DNA of 49,233 bases from Candidatus Melainabacteria bacterium (GCA_020854255.1 JADZFV010000218.1:1-49233), one strand, 5' to 3'; counted from the first letter of the stretch, positions 8,273-17,601 are shown. Program-made: numbers and translations. Notes: generated from the sequence alone by a model not told the origin.

Positions 8273-10099
8273 CTAGCCTTTCTTGTGAGCCAGTTCTGCG
8301 CGTTCTACAAGTGTGCGCGCTTCGCGTTTATGGTCTTCCTGATTGCAGCCATCCAAAATTTTGTGCGCGCAGTCCACGACTTCCTGACCGTTCGTGCCGC
8401 TGTGCACCTCCTCAATGGCGATGGCTTTTTCCAGCGCCCGGTGCGCTTCTTCAATTTTGCCTTTGGCTAGATATGCCTTTGCGGCTTTAGTGAAGTGTTC
8501 GGAATATTTTTTTGCCGATGCCTTGTCGAGATCGTCAACATCGATCGATGTATGGAAGGAAGACTTCAAATGCTTCTTGCCTTCGTAGTTCGCCGCGGCT
8601 TCGATCCGCCTGGTATCAGCTTCGGCGATATTCATTTTCACTTGCGCGATGTTGCTTCCCCGCCCTGTATCTTCATACAATTTGAGCAAAGCAAGTTCGC
8701 TCTTGATATAACGATCGCCTTGATCGCCAAAACCCTTTGCTTGCGCGGCCGCCTTTTTGTAGTGTTCTTCAGCATCTTGCCAGGCTTTCTGTTTGGCGGC
8801 TTGATCGCCTTGCGCCAGTTCGAATTGCCAGAGCAGTTTTTGATACACAGGACCCCTGTCTTCATCAGGTCCGGGCCAGGTAAGCAGAAGAGCGCAGGTG
8901 AGAAGACCTGCGCCGAGCAATGCGTAGAGTCCATAAATATACTGTTTGAGCCTCTTGCGCTCGCGATCTTGTTTTTCGGTCAAGCTGATGGCGTCGAGCA
9001 CCAGAGACTGCAACTGCTTTTTCTCTTTCTGTTCTTGCTCTTGCTTTACCATCGCATCGTCGACATCCGGCACGAATTCCCCGCCTCTGGGACCGGTGTC
9101 AAAGGTGCTGGGCTCGTAGGAAGCCGCTTTCTGCAAGGATTCGATGTGAATTCTCGAACGCTTTGCCGCTTCGATCAAACCTTTTTTCAATTCTTCGACG
9201 GTTTGCTGGCGTTGAAATGGATTTTTGCTCAGAGCTTTTATTACTTGACTATCGAGCAGCTCGGGGATAGTCAATTCGGGTGCGATGCCCCTCAAGGACA
9301 AAGTCGGCTCGCTGACTTGTTTGTTGAGTGTCTCCAGAGTACTGGCACCGACGTGCGGTGGCGCGCCGACAAGGGACTCATACATAAGGCAGCCGAAAGA
9401 ATAAATGTCCGATCTGCAGTCGACCTCGCCGCCTGTGCATTGCTCAGGGCTCATATAGAGCGGACTTCCGAAGACTTCGCCCTCTTTGGTCAGGCGTTGA
9501 TCTTGGTTGTTGTCGCCGAGCATTTTGGCGATGCCGAAGTCGAGAATTTTAACGACATCTCTGGCGTCGTTTTCTTGCATGATGAAGATATTTCCGGTCT
9601 TAAGATCGCGGTGAACGATTCCTTTTTTGTGCAAGACCATTAGCCCATCACAGATTTGCAAGAAGATGTGAACGGCTCTTTCAAGCGAAAGATGGGTCGT
9701 GGTTTGCAGGACGTCTGCTAGACTTTCGCCTTCAAGATACTCGGTGATGAGATATGGTTTTGCATTATCGAAAATGCCGAAATCAAAAACTTGAACGATA
9801 TTCAGATGTTTCAGAGAGCTTAGAGTTTTTGCCTCTTTTGTGAAACGCTCTATATGAAGCGGGTCGCTGACTAATTGTGAATTGAGAATCTTGATGGCGA
9901 CAAGACTGTCCATCAAGGTGTGTCGTGCTTTGTAGACAGTGCTCATGCCTCCGCGGCCGATCACAGCCAGGATTTCGTACTTTTCGGCGAAGATTGTTCC
10001 GAGCAATGGATCGGGCAGAACCGGCGTTAAATTCCCACCGTCAACCGGGCATACAGCCGTGTCTGATGGATAGGAGACCTGACACTTGAGACAGACCAT
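8273..10099 (-). CDS. Ser/Thr protein kinase with zinc ribbon, TM helix and TPR-like C-terminus
   Basis: About 608 residues from ATG 10099 (AAGG seven bases ahead); an in-frame GTG at 10165 and ATG at 10105 are alternatives. The protein begins with a zinc ribbon (C3, C6, C17), then a kinase domain with GRGGMS (48-53), K70, HRDLKTGN (163-170), DFG (187-189) and SPLYMSPEQC. A membrane helix (IYGLYALLGAGLLTCALLL) separates it from a C-terminal half of helical TPR-like repeats with KKAAAQAKGFGDQGDRYI and KAYLAKGKIEEAHRALEKAIAIEE. The repeats probably face the periplasm and may sense or bind a partner. The N-terminal architecture matches the neighbouring kinase closely, including the ribbon-to-kinase linker DPL(V/L)GT, which points to paralogy. 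Confidence 0.92.
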   Translation of the reverse strand: MVCLKCQVSYPSDTAVCPVDGGNLTPVLPDPLLGTIFAEKYEILAVIGRGGMSTVYKARHTLMDSLVAIKILNSQLVSDPLHIERFTKEAKTLSSLKHLNIVQVFDFGIFDNAKPYLITEYLEGESLADVLQTTTHLSLERAVHIFLQICDGLMVLHKKGIVHRDLKTGNIFIMQENDARDVVKILDFGIAKMLGDNNQDQRLTKEGEVFGSPLYMSPEQCTGGEVDCRSDIYSFGCLMYESLVGAPPHVGASTLETLNKQVSEPTLSLRGIAPELTIPELLDSQVIKALSKNPFQRQQTVEELKKGLIEAAKRSRIHIESLQKAASYEPSTFDTGPRGGEFVPDVDDAMVKQEQEQKEKKQLQSLVLDAISLTEKQDRERKRLKQYIYGLYALLGAGLLTCALLLTWPGPDEDRGPVYQKLLWQFELAQGDQAAKQKAWQDAEEHYKKAAAQAKGFGDQGDRYIKSELALLKLYEDTGRGSNIAQVKMNIAEADTRRIEAAANYEGKKHLKSSFHTSIDVDDLDKASAKKYSEHFTKAAKAYLAKGKIEEAHRALEKAIAIEEVHSGTNGQEVVDCAHKILDGCNQEDHKREARTLVERAELAHKKG

Positions 10100-10447
10100 A
10101 GTCATGCCTTGTTGTGCTTCTGTCTGCACTTGTCCTTGATTCTCTTTATCCACGCCGCGCCTCACAAAAACTCGATAGGTGAATCATAACTCCAATAGCT
10201 GCCAAACCGTGAGCCCCGTCACCAGTTTGGCCGGGCAAGTCGGGGCGGGACATGCAAATGCCGAAAGAAATCAAAGCACCAGGATTGGATTAGAAACAGT
10301 TCAGAAGTATTTGATTAAAGGGAAGCCATCTTTGCTGGAGCTTATAAGGAGCATGGCTTAAAAATTCTTCAGTGCAAAGGCCTGCCACGCATCCTTTTGT
10401 AAGCAGGCAACCTGTGGACTGAAGGATACAGACTTGTATGAAAAGTG
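10100..10447. other. Intergenic region with a two-part inverted repeat
   Basis: No convincing gene is seen; a 60-codon plus-strand frame at 10179 has no recognisable content. A nested inverted repeat lies at 10367-10424: outer arms CTTCAGT (10367-10373) and ACTGAAG (10418-10424), inner arms GCCTGC (10380-10385) and GCAGGC (10403-10408). It sits after the small gene at 10448 and before the kinase on the minus strand, so it could be a terminator without a U-run, a leader structure or an operator. Confidence 0.4.
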
Positions 10448-10750
10448 CTAGCTGGGCTCCCAGGTGCCGTTTTTCATGTCTTTTCCGAGGCGGAAACCGT
10501 GAATGAGATTGGCTCTGGTCAGTTGATAGATCTCGTGCAGGGCATCTGGGTCTTCTATTCCGTGTTTTGTAGACATGGCATTGACCTGCTGCATGGCCAC
10601 CGCTGAGAAATAGACGAAGACCTCGTCACGCACTTCTCCGCGTCCCTGATTGGGCAGGCGCAATACGGCGCGGCCAAAATCGTTGTTGACGGCTTCCACC
10701 AGCTCATGCGTCAGTGAATCGCCGTAAAAAGTATCCGCTTTCTTACCCAT
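10448..10750 (-). CDS. Small unknown soluble protein
   Basis: A 100-residue protein that I do not recognise. It is acidic to neutral, has no signal or membrane segment and looks mainly helical (LTHELVEAVNNDFGRAVLRL, DALHEIYQLTRANLIHGFRLG). The start is well supported: GAGG six bases before the ATG. It stands alone, 100 bases after the uracil-DNA glycosylase unit's downstream end on the same strand. Coding quality is good (even codon use, no low complexity), so I consider it real. Confidence 0.65.
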   Translation of the reverse strand: MGKKADTFYGDSLTHELVEAVNNDFGRAVLRLPNQGRGEVRDEVFVYFSAVAMQQVNAMSTKHGIEDPDALHEIYQLTRANLIHGFRLGKDMKNGTWEPS

Positions 10751-10850
10751 TGAATCCTCTTAAGCGTAGAAGTCGCTGTCTTGCGGCTTAGACTTCGCAT
10801 CTATGTGATCGCTATTAAATAATCGCTTCTGACTATTGGCGATTTCTTGA

Positions 10851-11471
10851 TCAATTATCGAGGGCGTCCAACGCTCTTCGTATTTCCTTGATGTCTTGCC
10901 ACATCAGCCATTTGGGGCTTCCCACCTCTCTCGATTCGTTTCTCAGGAGAAAGGAAGGGTGAAACACGGGCATTACTTTAGCACCGTTTTTGAAGTCGAA
11001 CCATTTGCCTCTAACACGGCTTATCGGATCCCTAATTTGCAAAACGCCCTGCACCGCAGTCGATCCAGCCAATACGATCAATTTTGGTTTAACAAATTCA
11101 ATCTGAGCTTCAAGAAATGATCTGCATGCTTCTATTTCATCTTTGCCCGGAACCCTGTTGCCTGGCGGGCGGCACTTAACCATGTTGCATATATAAGTAT
11201 CTTTTTTGCGATCAATGTTTACGCAAGCAAGAATTTTGTCTAATAGTTGACCGGCGCGTCCAACAAATGGCAAACCAATCTCGTCTTCTCTTTGGCCGGG
11301 TCCTTCGCCAATGACCATTAGTTTTGCACAGGGGTTGCCGTCGAAGAAGACCACGCTCTGGCGAGTCTCACAAAGACGACAGGCCCGGCAAACCGATGCG
11401 GTAGCGCTAGCTTCTTCCAGAGAGGTTATTAAATAAGGAGCTGGCGTTTCGAGTGAGAGCTTCAGGGTCAT
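10851..11471 (-). CDS. Uracil-DNA glycosylase, family 4
   Basis: A 206-residue enzyme that removes uracil from DNA as the first step of base excision repair. Seen: a Cys pair C-R-A-C-x-L-C near residues 28-34 and further Cys for the family's 4Fe-4S cluster, motif A GEGPGQREDEIGLPFVGRAG with the family-4 E-D-E signature, NMVKCRPPGNR, and motif B HPSFLLRN. Length and motif order fit family 4 (UdgA-like). Its ATG overlaps the stop codon of the glutamate racemase gene in an ATGA, so translation is probably coupled. The pairing of cell-wall and repair genes has no clear functional meaning. Confidence 0.93.
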   Translation of the reverse strand: MTLKLSLETPAPYLITSLEEASATASVCRACRLCETRQSVVFFDGNPCAKLMVIGEGPGQREDEIGLPFVGRAGQLLDKILACVNIDRKKDTYICNMVKCRPPGNRVPGKDEIEACRSFLEAQIEFVKPKLIVLAGSTAVQGVLQIRDPISRVRGKWFDFKNGAKVMPVFHPSFLLRNESREVGSPKWLMWQDIKEIRRALDALDN

Positions 11472-12550
11472 GTCGCAGCCGGCACCATATTCGGAGTGAC
11501 AGTGTTGGTGTTGACTGCATGATCGACCAGAGAAATTGCTGGTTGAGTCATCGTCAACTCGTCTACTGTAATACCGTTTACGGTGTCGAGCGGATAACCT
11601 AGGCAGATTTTAGCTGTTTCGCGAAAACGTGATGGATCGCCGGTTGTATATATGTGCGAGCGAGAAATTTTGGCGCTGCTGTTTGTATATGTTTTCGATT
11701 TTGTATCAATATCTGCAGTCAATGCAGCTTGCTGATTTTCGATACCGGAATTGATATGTGCATTAGTATTGGCAATTGACTGTGCGATTGCATCGGCAAG
11801 CAGCACCGCCGGATCGATAAGCTGCACTCTGCCTGAGAGCAAACGTGAAAGAGCCGCATCAACAAAGGGAAAATGTGTGCAGCCGAGAATGACCGCTTCT
11901 GCACTTTCCTTCAAAAGTTTGTCTGAGTATTTCTTGAGTGCCGCATCCATTTCTTTGGAATCACCCAGACCGCGCTCAATTAATGGCACAAGATCAGGGC
12001 AGGCAATTTCAGTGACATGCTTGTGAGAGTCTCTGTCGTGAATAGCTTTGGAAAATGCTTTGCGTCTTACAGTCGTTGATGTAGCAATTACGCCGACGCG
12101 GTTGAAATTTGCCGCTACAAAGTCGGCTGTCACGCCAATCAAGTCTATTACTGGAACTGAGGCTGTCTTTCTCAATTCGTCGCCTGCCACAGCTGCGCTT
12201 GTATTGCAGGCAATAACGATGCTGTCTACTGTTTGATTTGAGATCCAGCCGACTATTTGCGATACGAAATGAGAGATCTCTCCGGCCGATCGGTCGCCGT
12301 ATGGGCAGCGGGCTGTGTCGCCGACATAGACAAAGGAGTGAGCACTGGCACCGAGGCGAGAGGATAGTTGGCGCAGGACCGATAATCCACCCAGTCCCGA
12401 ATCAAAAAGACCGATCCGGGCGCCCTGCCCGATCGCGTCTTTGTCTGTCTGATAGTTTTTGTTAACTGACAAGTCCAGTCCCTGGCGCCCTTTGAAACCT
12501 GCCTTATGGCCTGGCAAAGGCAAGTTTCGATCCAATATTATGATTCTCAA
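11468..12550 (-). CDS. murI: Glutamate racemase
   Basis: Converts L-glutamate to D-glutamate for peptidoglycan. Motifs: IGLFDSGLGGLSVL, the VYVGDTARCPYG substrate loop, IACNTSAAV with the first catalytic Cys, and ILGCTHFPF with the second. At 360 residues it is longer than the usual 260-280. The extra length is an N-terminal stretch of about 45 residues before the first strand, a Ser/Thr/Asn-rich insertion of about 25 residues before IYTTGDPSRF, and a C-terminal tail of about 35 residues rich in Thr, Val and Asn. The true start may be internal, since the N-terminal part has no family counterpart. It is followed by the coupled uracil-DNA glycosylase gene. Confidence 0.93.
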   Translation of the reverse strand: MRIIILDRNLPLPGHKAGFKGRQGLDLSVNKNYQTDKDAIGQGARIGLFDSGLGGLSVLRQLSSRLGASAHSFVYVGDTARCPYGDRSAGEISHFVSQIVGWISNQTVDSIVIACNTSAAVAGDELRKTASVPVIDLIGVTADFVAANFNRVGVIATSTTVRRKAFSKAIHDRDSHKHVTEIACPDLVPLIERGLGDSKEMDAALKKYSDKLLKESAEAVILGCTHFPFVDAALSRLLSGRVQLIDPAVLLADAIAQSIANTNAHINSGIENQQAALTADIDTKSKTYTNSSAKISRSHIYTTGDPSRFRETAKICLGYPLDTVNGITVDELTMTQPAISLVDHAVNTNTVTPNMVPAAT

Positions 12551-12670
12551 CTAAAGCTTGGAAGCTATGGTTGGCACAAGTTTATGTTTTTGTTTTATTC
12601 ACTTTAACTTTCCAAGGGACCGAGTTAGGAGTGAAAACTTCTCTCTGGGTCACCCATAAATACACAATGC

Positions 12671-14596
12671 TCAGAAAGATGGACTGCCCGATTTGCCTGC
12701 CAGTTCTTGTTTTTCGGTCAGGTACTGAACAATACCTTGAGACACAGAGTCGGCTATCTTGACCTGGTAGCCGGCTGAGCCTAGATTGTCGCGTTCCTGC
12801 GGATTGGAGATAAAACCGACCTCTGCCAGGATTGCAGGGATGGGTGTGTGGTTGATTACGTAAAATCTTGCCTTTCTTACAGAGCGATCCGGAACGCCCA
12901 GACCCTGTACGAGTTGCTGGTGGATAGCTGTCGCCAGCGCGCGGCTTTGTTCCGTTTGATAATAAGTTTCCACGCCGTAAATGCTGGTGGTGCTTTCCAG
13001 TGCATTTATATGGATGCTAAGGAACAGATCTGGTTGGTTGTCGTTTGTAATTTTTACGCGGTCTTCCAGAGAAACGAATGTATCGTCCGAACGCGTCATA
13101 ATCACGCGCGCGCCCAACTGGGTCAAGCGTTTTTTCAACTGATTGGTTATCTGCATGGTCAGGTCTTTTTCTGAAACGCCCGACCTTTGAGCTCCGGGAT
13201 CGCTGCCGCCGTGACCGGCGTCAAGGACTATCAATTTGTTTTTGACCAACTGTGCTTTCAGATGAGTTGGCATTGGACTGCTGGAAGATCGTCTAATCTT
13301 CAGGCTCAGCGTTGTTCCGTTTTCAATCAATTGATCGCAAACATCGACCGTACTGTCTTTGAGATCCAAAACCAGTCGGTTCGTAAGCCCCGTTTGATCA
13401 GGCGTGCCGGTGCGCATGCCTTTAACAAGCAATTCGTCATTGACCGCGGGCAATTGCGCGGAAGCCAGGGCTGGTAAACCGTCGAAGTCGATGACATATC
13501 GCTCCGGTTCGTGTAATCGGAATGTTTTGTAGTCTAGTTTTTTGTCGGTCTTGACCAGAACATCGGTGGCGCCATCGTCATTGATTTGGTCGATATCATT
13601 GACGGAAACAATCACCTGACCGTCATCACGCAAATCTTGCCAGGTGCTGGATGAAGTATTTGAAGATGCGCTCGTTGATTTGTATAGAACGGAACTGTCA
13701 TCTCTAGAGATCTCTGAAACTCTGTCAGAGTTAGTTTTTCTATCGCGCTTTTTACCTGAAACCAAGGCTGTATCTTCCGCAATAGCCAACCATTTTTCTT
13801 TTTCATACTGCAGTTCTGCCTGTTTTGCAGGGCGTGTAATTTTTTCGCTCAATCTCTCAGCAGATTTCTCTGAAATTCCATCAGGCGATCTGTCAGCGCG
13901 AATTATCGATGCTGTGACTGGTTTCTTATTGTTTTTGACGATAATTTCCTTTCCCGGCTTGGTACCATATGCAGTACCGTAGGAGGAAACTCCCGAACTT
14001 ACTTCTGCCGACTTTCTGTAGTCGGGAGCCAGTGGTGCCACTCCCGCCGGTGCTGGCACGCTCGATGCGGCAGCCGATCTCAATCTGGTTGTGTTTGTTT
14101 GATTATCCGCCACTTGAGGTCGTGGAGCCAGGACTGGATAGCCGGCAGTCCACTTCATGATCAATGTGCCGGGGCGAGCGTGAAAGGCCAACGTGCGAAA
14201 CGCTCTTGCGTTAAACGCGGCTACAGAGATACGCATGGTTGGAGGCTGGCTGCTGAATTGGCCGATGCGAATCTCCTGAATTCCCGGATGTCGCCAGGCA
14301 TCAGGCGCTGAATTTTCCGGTTTTAAAAGATGAGTGGCAAGTTGGTAGGAAATGCCTTCAAAATCCGCCACTAATAACGTTTTACCATCGGAGCCCGGCA
14401 GATACTGAATGAGCGGCGCCGGCAGTGGCGTTTTCGAATTAGTCGAAATAGTTATCGAACCGTGAGCTAAGTCGGGCAGCACTGAAACTACTTTCTCAGC
14501 CGCCGCGGAATTTTCTCCATACACACATGGGCAGGAGAAGGTCAGGAGGGTGGAGAGTATCAGAAAACAGGTATGGCTACCAGTTTTCCCAGACAT
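12671..14596 (-). CDS. N-acetylmuramoyl-L-alanine amidase with AMIN domains
   Basis: A 641-residue exported cell-wall hydrolase. Signal peptide at 1-28 (ILSTLLTFSCPCVYG). A first AMIN-like beta domain lies at about 33-150, a disordered basic linker follows, and a second AMIN domain covers about 330-435 (VIVSVNDIDQI, RYVIDFDGLPA, RLVLDLKDS). The C-terminal Amidase_3 domain (about 450-630) has the zinc residues in VLDAGHGGSDPGA, the Glu of the SEKDLTMQ segment, LFLSIHINA and the catalytic Glu in AILAEVGFISNP. Amidase_3 enzymes cut the amide between MurNAc and the stem peptide for daughter-cell separation; AMIN domains direct them to peptidoglycan or outer-membrane machinery. It stands divergent from hppA. 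Confidence 0.92.
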   Translation of the reverse strand: MSGKTGSHTCFLILSTLLTFSCPCVYGENSAAAEKVVSVLPDLAHGSITISTNSKTPLPAPLIQYLPGSDGKTLLVADFEGISYQLATHLLKPENSAPDAWRHPGIQEIRIGQFSSQPPTMRISVAAFNARAFRTLAFHARPGTLIMKWTAGYPVLAPRPQVADNQTNTTRLRSAAASSVPAPAGVAPLAPDYRKSAEVSSGVSSYGTAYGTKPGKEIIVKNNKKPVTASIIRADRSPDGISEKSAERLSEKITRPAKQAELQYEKEKWLAIAEDTALVSGKKRDRKTNSDRVSEISRDDSSVLYKSTSASSNTSSSTWQDLRDDGQVIVSVNDIDQINDDGATDVLVKTDKKLDYKTFRLHEPERYVIDFDGLPALASAQLPAVNDELLVKGMRTGTPDQTGLTNRLVLDLKDSTVDVCDQLIENGTTLSLKIRRSSSSPMPTHLKAQLVKNKLIVLDAGHGGSDPGAQRSGVSEKDLTMQITNQLKKRLTQLGARVIMTRSDDTFVSLEDRVKITNDNQPDLFLSIHINALESTTSIYGVETYYQTEQSRALATAIHQQLVQGLGVPDRSVRKARFYVINHTPIPAILAEVGFISNPQERDNLGSAGYQVKIADSVSQGIVQYLTEKQELAGKSGSPSF

Positions 14597-14995
14597 GAAA
14601 CCACCTTAACTTTCAACCGTAGAGCCATAATAACATGCCGTCCAGCAGTAGGTGGTGGCGTGTCTCTTCCAGAAAAAGTCGGTCCGAAAACCTTGCCGGC
14701 TATATTCGCTTGATATCAGCCTGCCACCACATGTGAGGCATAAATAAAATTGAGCTTTCCTCATGTGGGCCGCCCTTTACCGTTTTCCTGTTAATCTAAC
14801 TTCTGCAGTTTCGAGTGCAATCGCTTTTGTTGACCCCCAGCGAGTTGCCAGTCAGGATGCGAATCTCACCGAAAGAATCCGTTGCCAAGACTTTAAGACT
14901 CTGCAAAGACTAATCGGTCCGGCTAAAAGTTCAGAAAGCACGGATTATTTAGCGCGTTTTTACAAACAAACCAGCTTCGAAGGGAGTTTTCCAAA
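14597..14995. other. Divergent promoter region between amidase and hppA
   Basis: This 399-base stretch holds the leaders of two divergent genes. An imperfect inverted repeat, CCACATGTGAGG (14727-14738) with CCTCATGTGG (14759-14768), may be an operator or a leader hairpin. An AAGGGAG ribosome site lies nine bases before the hppA ATG. A plus-strand frame starting at 14763 overlaps the hppA start and looks non-coding. No clear -35/-10 pair was found. Confidence 0.4.
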
Positions 14996-17086
14996 ATGGA
15001 TGTCAACCTGCTCGCGGTCCTAGGATGTGGCGCAGCGGCAATTCTTTATGTGATTGTCGTGGGAAGTTACGTGCTCGGTCTCAGCCCTGGAAACGAAAGA
15101 ATGCAGGAAATTGCATTAGCGATTGAGCAGGGCGCCAATGCATTCATGAAACGCCAGTACACTTCCGTTGCCCTCGTTGGGGTGGGACTCTTTCTCATAA
15201 TCGGGTCGCTACTTGACTGGGTGACTGCCGCAGGATTTTTAGTGGGTGCGACATTGAGCTCTCTTGCCGGAATCTTCGGCATGATGGTGTCGGTAAAAGC
15301 TAACGTAAGAACTGCCGAGGCTGCCCGCGGAGGACTTGCCAAAGCACTCGACGTCGCGTTTAAAGGCGGCTCGGTGACCGGACTTTTGGTTGTCGGACTT
15401 GGCTTAATCGGCGTTGCCGGCTTTTATATGGCGACCAAGGATGTGAAGGCTCTGGTTGGACTCGGTTTCGGAGCCAGTTTGGTTTCGGTGTTTGCCCGTC
15501 TGGGTGGTGGCATCTACACCAAAGCAGCCGACGTCGGTGCCGACCTCGTCGGTAAAGTAGAAGCGGGAATTCCCGAAGATGATCCGCGCAACCCCGCTGT
15601 TATTGCCGATAACGTAGGCGACAACGTGGGTGATTGCGCCGGTATGGCCGCTGACCTTTTTGAAACTTACGCTGTAACAGCCGTTGCCACCATGCTCCTC
15701 GCTTCACAGATATTTAAGGAGCAGATTGCAGCAGGCCGGCAAGAAATTCTCCTCTACCCGCTCATTCTGGGCGGAGCCTCAATCATCACTTCAATTGTCG
15801 GTTGTTTCTTCGTCCGTCTCGGCAAGAGCAACAACATCATGGGCGCACTATATAACGGCTTGGTGTGGTCGGCTATTCTTGCCGGCGGAGCATTCTGGTT
15901 AGTTACCGACAAATATATGACTGGACTGCAGTATTCCCCTCTCAGTCTCTGGTCCTCCGCCATGGTTGGACTTGTAGTTACAGGCGCGATCGTTGTTATC
16001 ACCGAATATTACACTTCCACTTCGTTCGGCCCTGTGAGATCAATTGCAAAAGCATCTGAAACCGGTAGCGCCACCAACATCATTTCTGGACTTGCCGTTT
16101 CGCTGAAGTCGACAGCCTTCCCTGTAATCGCCATCGTAATCGGCATCCTGGTATCTTTTGCACTCTGTGGAGTTTTTGGTGTCGCTCTGGCTGCTATGTC
16201 CATGCTCTCCATGGCGGGCATCATTGTGGCGATCGACTCTTACGGTCCAATCACGGATAACGCCGGCGGTATTGCGGAGATGGCTGAGCTTCCCAAAGAA
16301 GTTCGCGAGATTACCGATCCTCTTGATGCCGTGGGTAATACCACTAAAGCGGTTACGAAAGGCTACGCAATTGGTTCTGCCGGTCTTGCCGCGATTGTGC
16401 TGTTCAGCTCCTACACAGAAGAGCTCAATACTGCAGTACAGGCTGCAACAATCGCTGCGGGCAAAACACTGGCAGAAGCGCCAGTCATTGCATTCGATCT
16501 CTCCAATCCTTATGTCATTGCCGGCTTGTTCCTGGGCGGACTGATTCCATTCTTATTTGCTGCAATGGCAATGGAAGCCGTAGGACACGCGGGCGGCATG
16601 GTAGTAGAAGAAGTGCGCCGCCAGTTCAGAGAAAAACCAGGCATCATGGAGGGTACTGATAAGCCTGATTATGCATCTTGCGTAGACATCGTCACCAAAG
16701 AAGCGATACGTCAGATGATCGTTCCTGCACTTATCCCTGTCCTGACGCCGGTTGCCATCGCTGTTCTGGGCGCATGCTTCTTGAATGATGCATTGCCTGG
16801 CGAATATGCGGCGGCAAAATTGCTGGGCGGAGTACTGGTCGGCAGTATCGTCACCGGTATCTTCGTCGCCATCTCGATGACATCGGGCGGCGGAGCATGG
16901 GATAACGCCAAGAAATACATTGAAGAAGGAAATCATGGCGGCAAAGGCTCTGAAGCTCACAAGGCCGCAGTAACAGGCGACACAGTAGGCGATCCGTACA
17001 AAGACACCGCCGGTCCAGCCATCAACCCGATGATCAAGATTTTGAACATCGTCGCGCTTCTCATGGTCTCATTTCTCGTCCGGTAA
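14996..17086 (+). CDS. hppA: Membrane-bound proton-pumping pyrophosphatase, K+-independent type
   Basis: A 696-residue integral membrane enzyme with about 15-16 TM helices that couples pyrophosphate hydrolysis to proton export. Signature segments: [35 protein letters not shown] (PPi/Mg binding, spread over 15535-15640), [16 protein letters not shown], and near the end [15 protein letters not shown] and [18 protein letters not shown]. The K+-class motif reads [10 protein letters not shown]; Lys in place of Ala after GNTT marks K+-independent enzymes, which are proton pumps in known cases. The start is supported by AGGGAG ahead of the ATG. It lets the cell save energy from biosynthetic pyrophosphate. 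The next gene follows after 25 bases. Confidence 0.96.
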   Translation: MDVNLLAVLGCGAAAILYVIVVGSYVLGLSPGNERMQEIALAIEQGANAFMKRQYTSVALVGVGLFLIIGSLLDWVTAAGFLVGATLSSLAGIFGMMVSVKANVRTAEAARGGLAKALDVAFKGGSVTGLLVVGLGLIGVAGFYMATKDVKALVGLGFGASLVSVFARLGGGIYTKAADVGADLVGKVEAGIPEDDPRNPAVIADNVGDNVGDCAGMAADLFETYAVTAVATMLLASQIFKEQIAAGRQEILLYPLILGGASIITSIVGCFFVRLGKSNNIMGALYNGLVWSAILAGGAFWLVTDKYMTGLQYSPLSLWSSAMVGLVVTGAIVVITEYYTSTSFGPVRSIAKASETGSATNIISGLAVSLKSTAFPVIAIVIGILVSFALCGVFGVALAAMSMLSMAGIIVAIDSYGPITDNAGGIAEMAELPKEVREITDPLDAVGNTTKAVTKGYAIGSAGLAAIVLFSSYTEELNTAVQAATIAAGKTLAEAPVIAFDLSNPYVIAGLFLGGLIPFLFAAMAMEAVGHAGGMVVEEVRRQFREKPGIMEGTDKPDYASCVDIVTKEAIRQMIVPALIPVLTPVAIAVLGACFLNDALPGEYAAAKLLGGVLVGSIVTGIFVAISMTSGGGAWDNAKKYIEEGNHGGKGSEAHKAAVTGDTVGDPYKDTAGPAINPMIKILNIVALLMVSFLVR

Positions 17087-17111
17087 AGGGAGCTATTTCC
17101 TTAAAGGCCCA

Positions 17112-17543
17112 ATGAGCCAAATCCGTATCGCTAACAAACAGGACGAAACGCACATTCGTGCACTCACAAAAGATGCTCTTACCGGTATCTGTAAAGAGAT
17201 CGACCTGGACGGCAGCGATGCGGATTTGAAGAATATCGAGTGGAGCTATTTCGGGCACGATGGTGTTTTTTTCGTGCTGGAGTCGGACAAGAGAGTCGTG
17301 GGTATGGCTGGTGCAGCCAAACTCTGCGACGATACTCTCGTAATCAAACGCCTTTATGTGAAGCCTGATTTGGGGCTTGAGAAAGGTCTTTTGGACTTGC
17401 TCGACATGCTTTTGGATTTCGCTGGCAAAATGGATTACCGCTTCGTGGAATGCGCCCAGATCGCCGCGCGCTTCATCCCTGCCGGAATGCTCGAAATCAA
17501 GAACTTCAAAAACGTCGGCGACCGAATAGTCGTCAATATATAG
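17112..17543 (+). CDS. GNAT-like acetyltransferase
   Basis: A 143-residue protein with the outline of a GNAT fold: an opening I-R-I-A-N-x-x-D segment, central strands FFVLESDKRVVGMAGAAKL, then LVIKRLYVKPDLGLEKGLLDLLDMLLDFA. The middle piece is where GNAT enzymes have the acetyl-CoA loop (R/Q-x-x-G-x-G/A), but here it reads D-L-G-L-E-K-G, so CoA binding is not certain. Substrate unknown. It follows hppA closely and may be cotranscribed. The stop codon directly abuts a 44-bp perfect palindrome. Confidence 0.6.
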   Translation: MSQIRIANKQDETHIRALTKDALTGICKEIDLDGSDADLKNIEWSYFGHDGVFFVLESDKRVVGMAGAAKLCDDTLVIKRLYVKPDLGLEKGLLDLLDMLLDFAGKMDYRFVECAQIAARFIPAGMLEIKNFKNVGDRIVVNI

Positions 17544-17587
17544 AGATTCTGGAAGTAAAAGCGTTAACGCTTTTACTTCCAGAATCT
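17544..17587. repeat. Perfect 44-bp palindrome
   Basis: Two 22-base arms with no spacer, centre between 17565 and 17566 (GCGTT|AACGC), beginning on the base after the GNAT-like stop. The left arm opens AGATTCTGGAAGT; the right arm is its exact reverse complement. As RNA it would form a hairpin of up to 20 bp with a TTAA loop. It may act as a terminator in both directions, though there is no following U-run; such length and perfection is unusual for an ordinary terminator. Confidence 0.95.
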
Positions 17588-17601
17588 ACTTAGCCGGGCT
17601 G

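Noticed and set aside
8495-9643. Long plus-strand frame (382 codons) antisense to the second kinase
   Set aside because: It mirrors the codons of a kinase with all its motifs; its translation has no recognisable domain and is rich in Phe/Leu/Gln as expected from an antisense frame.
10179-10361. 60-codon plus-strand frame in the kinase leader
   Set aside because: No ribosome site, no domain, lies in the divergent leader.
14763-15023. 86-codon frame before hppA
   Set aside because: Overlaps the hppA start in another frame, unrelated composition, no ribosome site.
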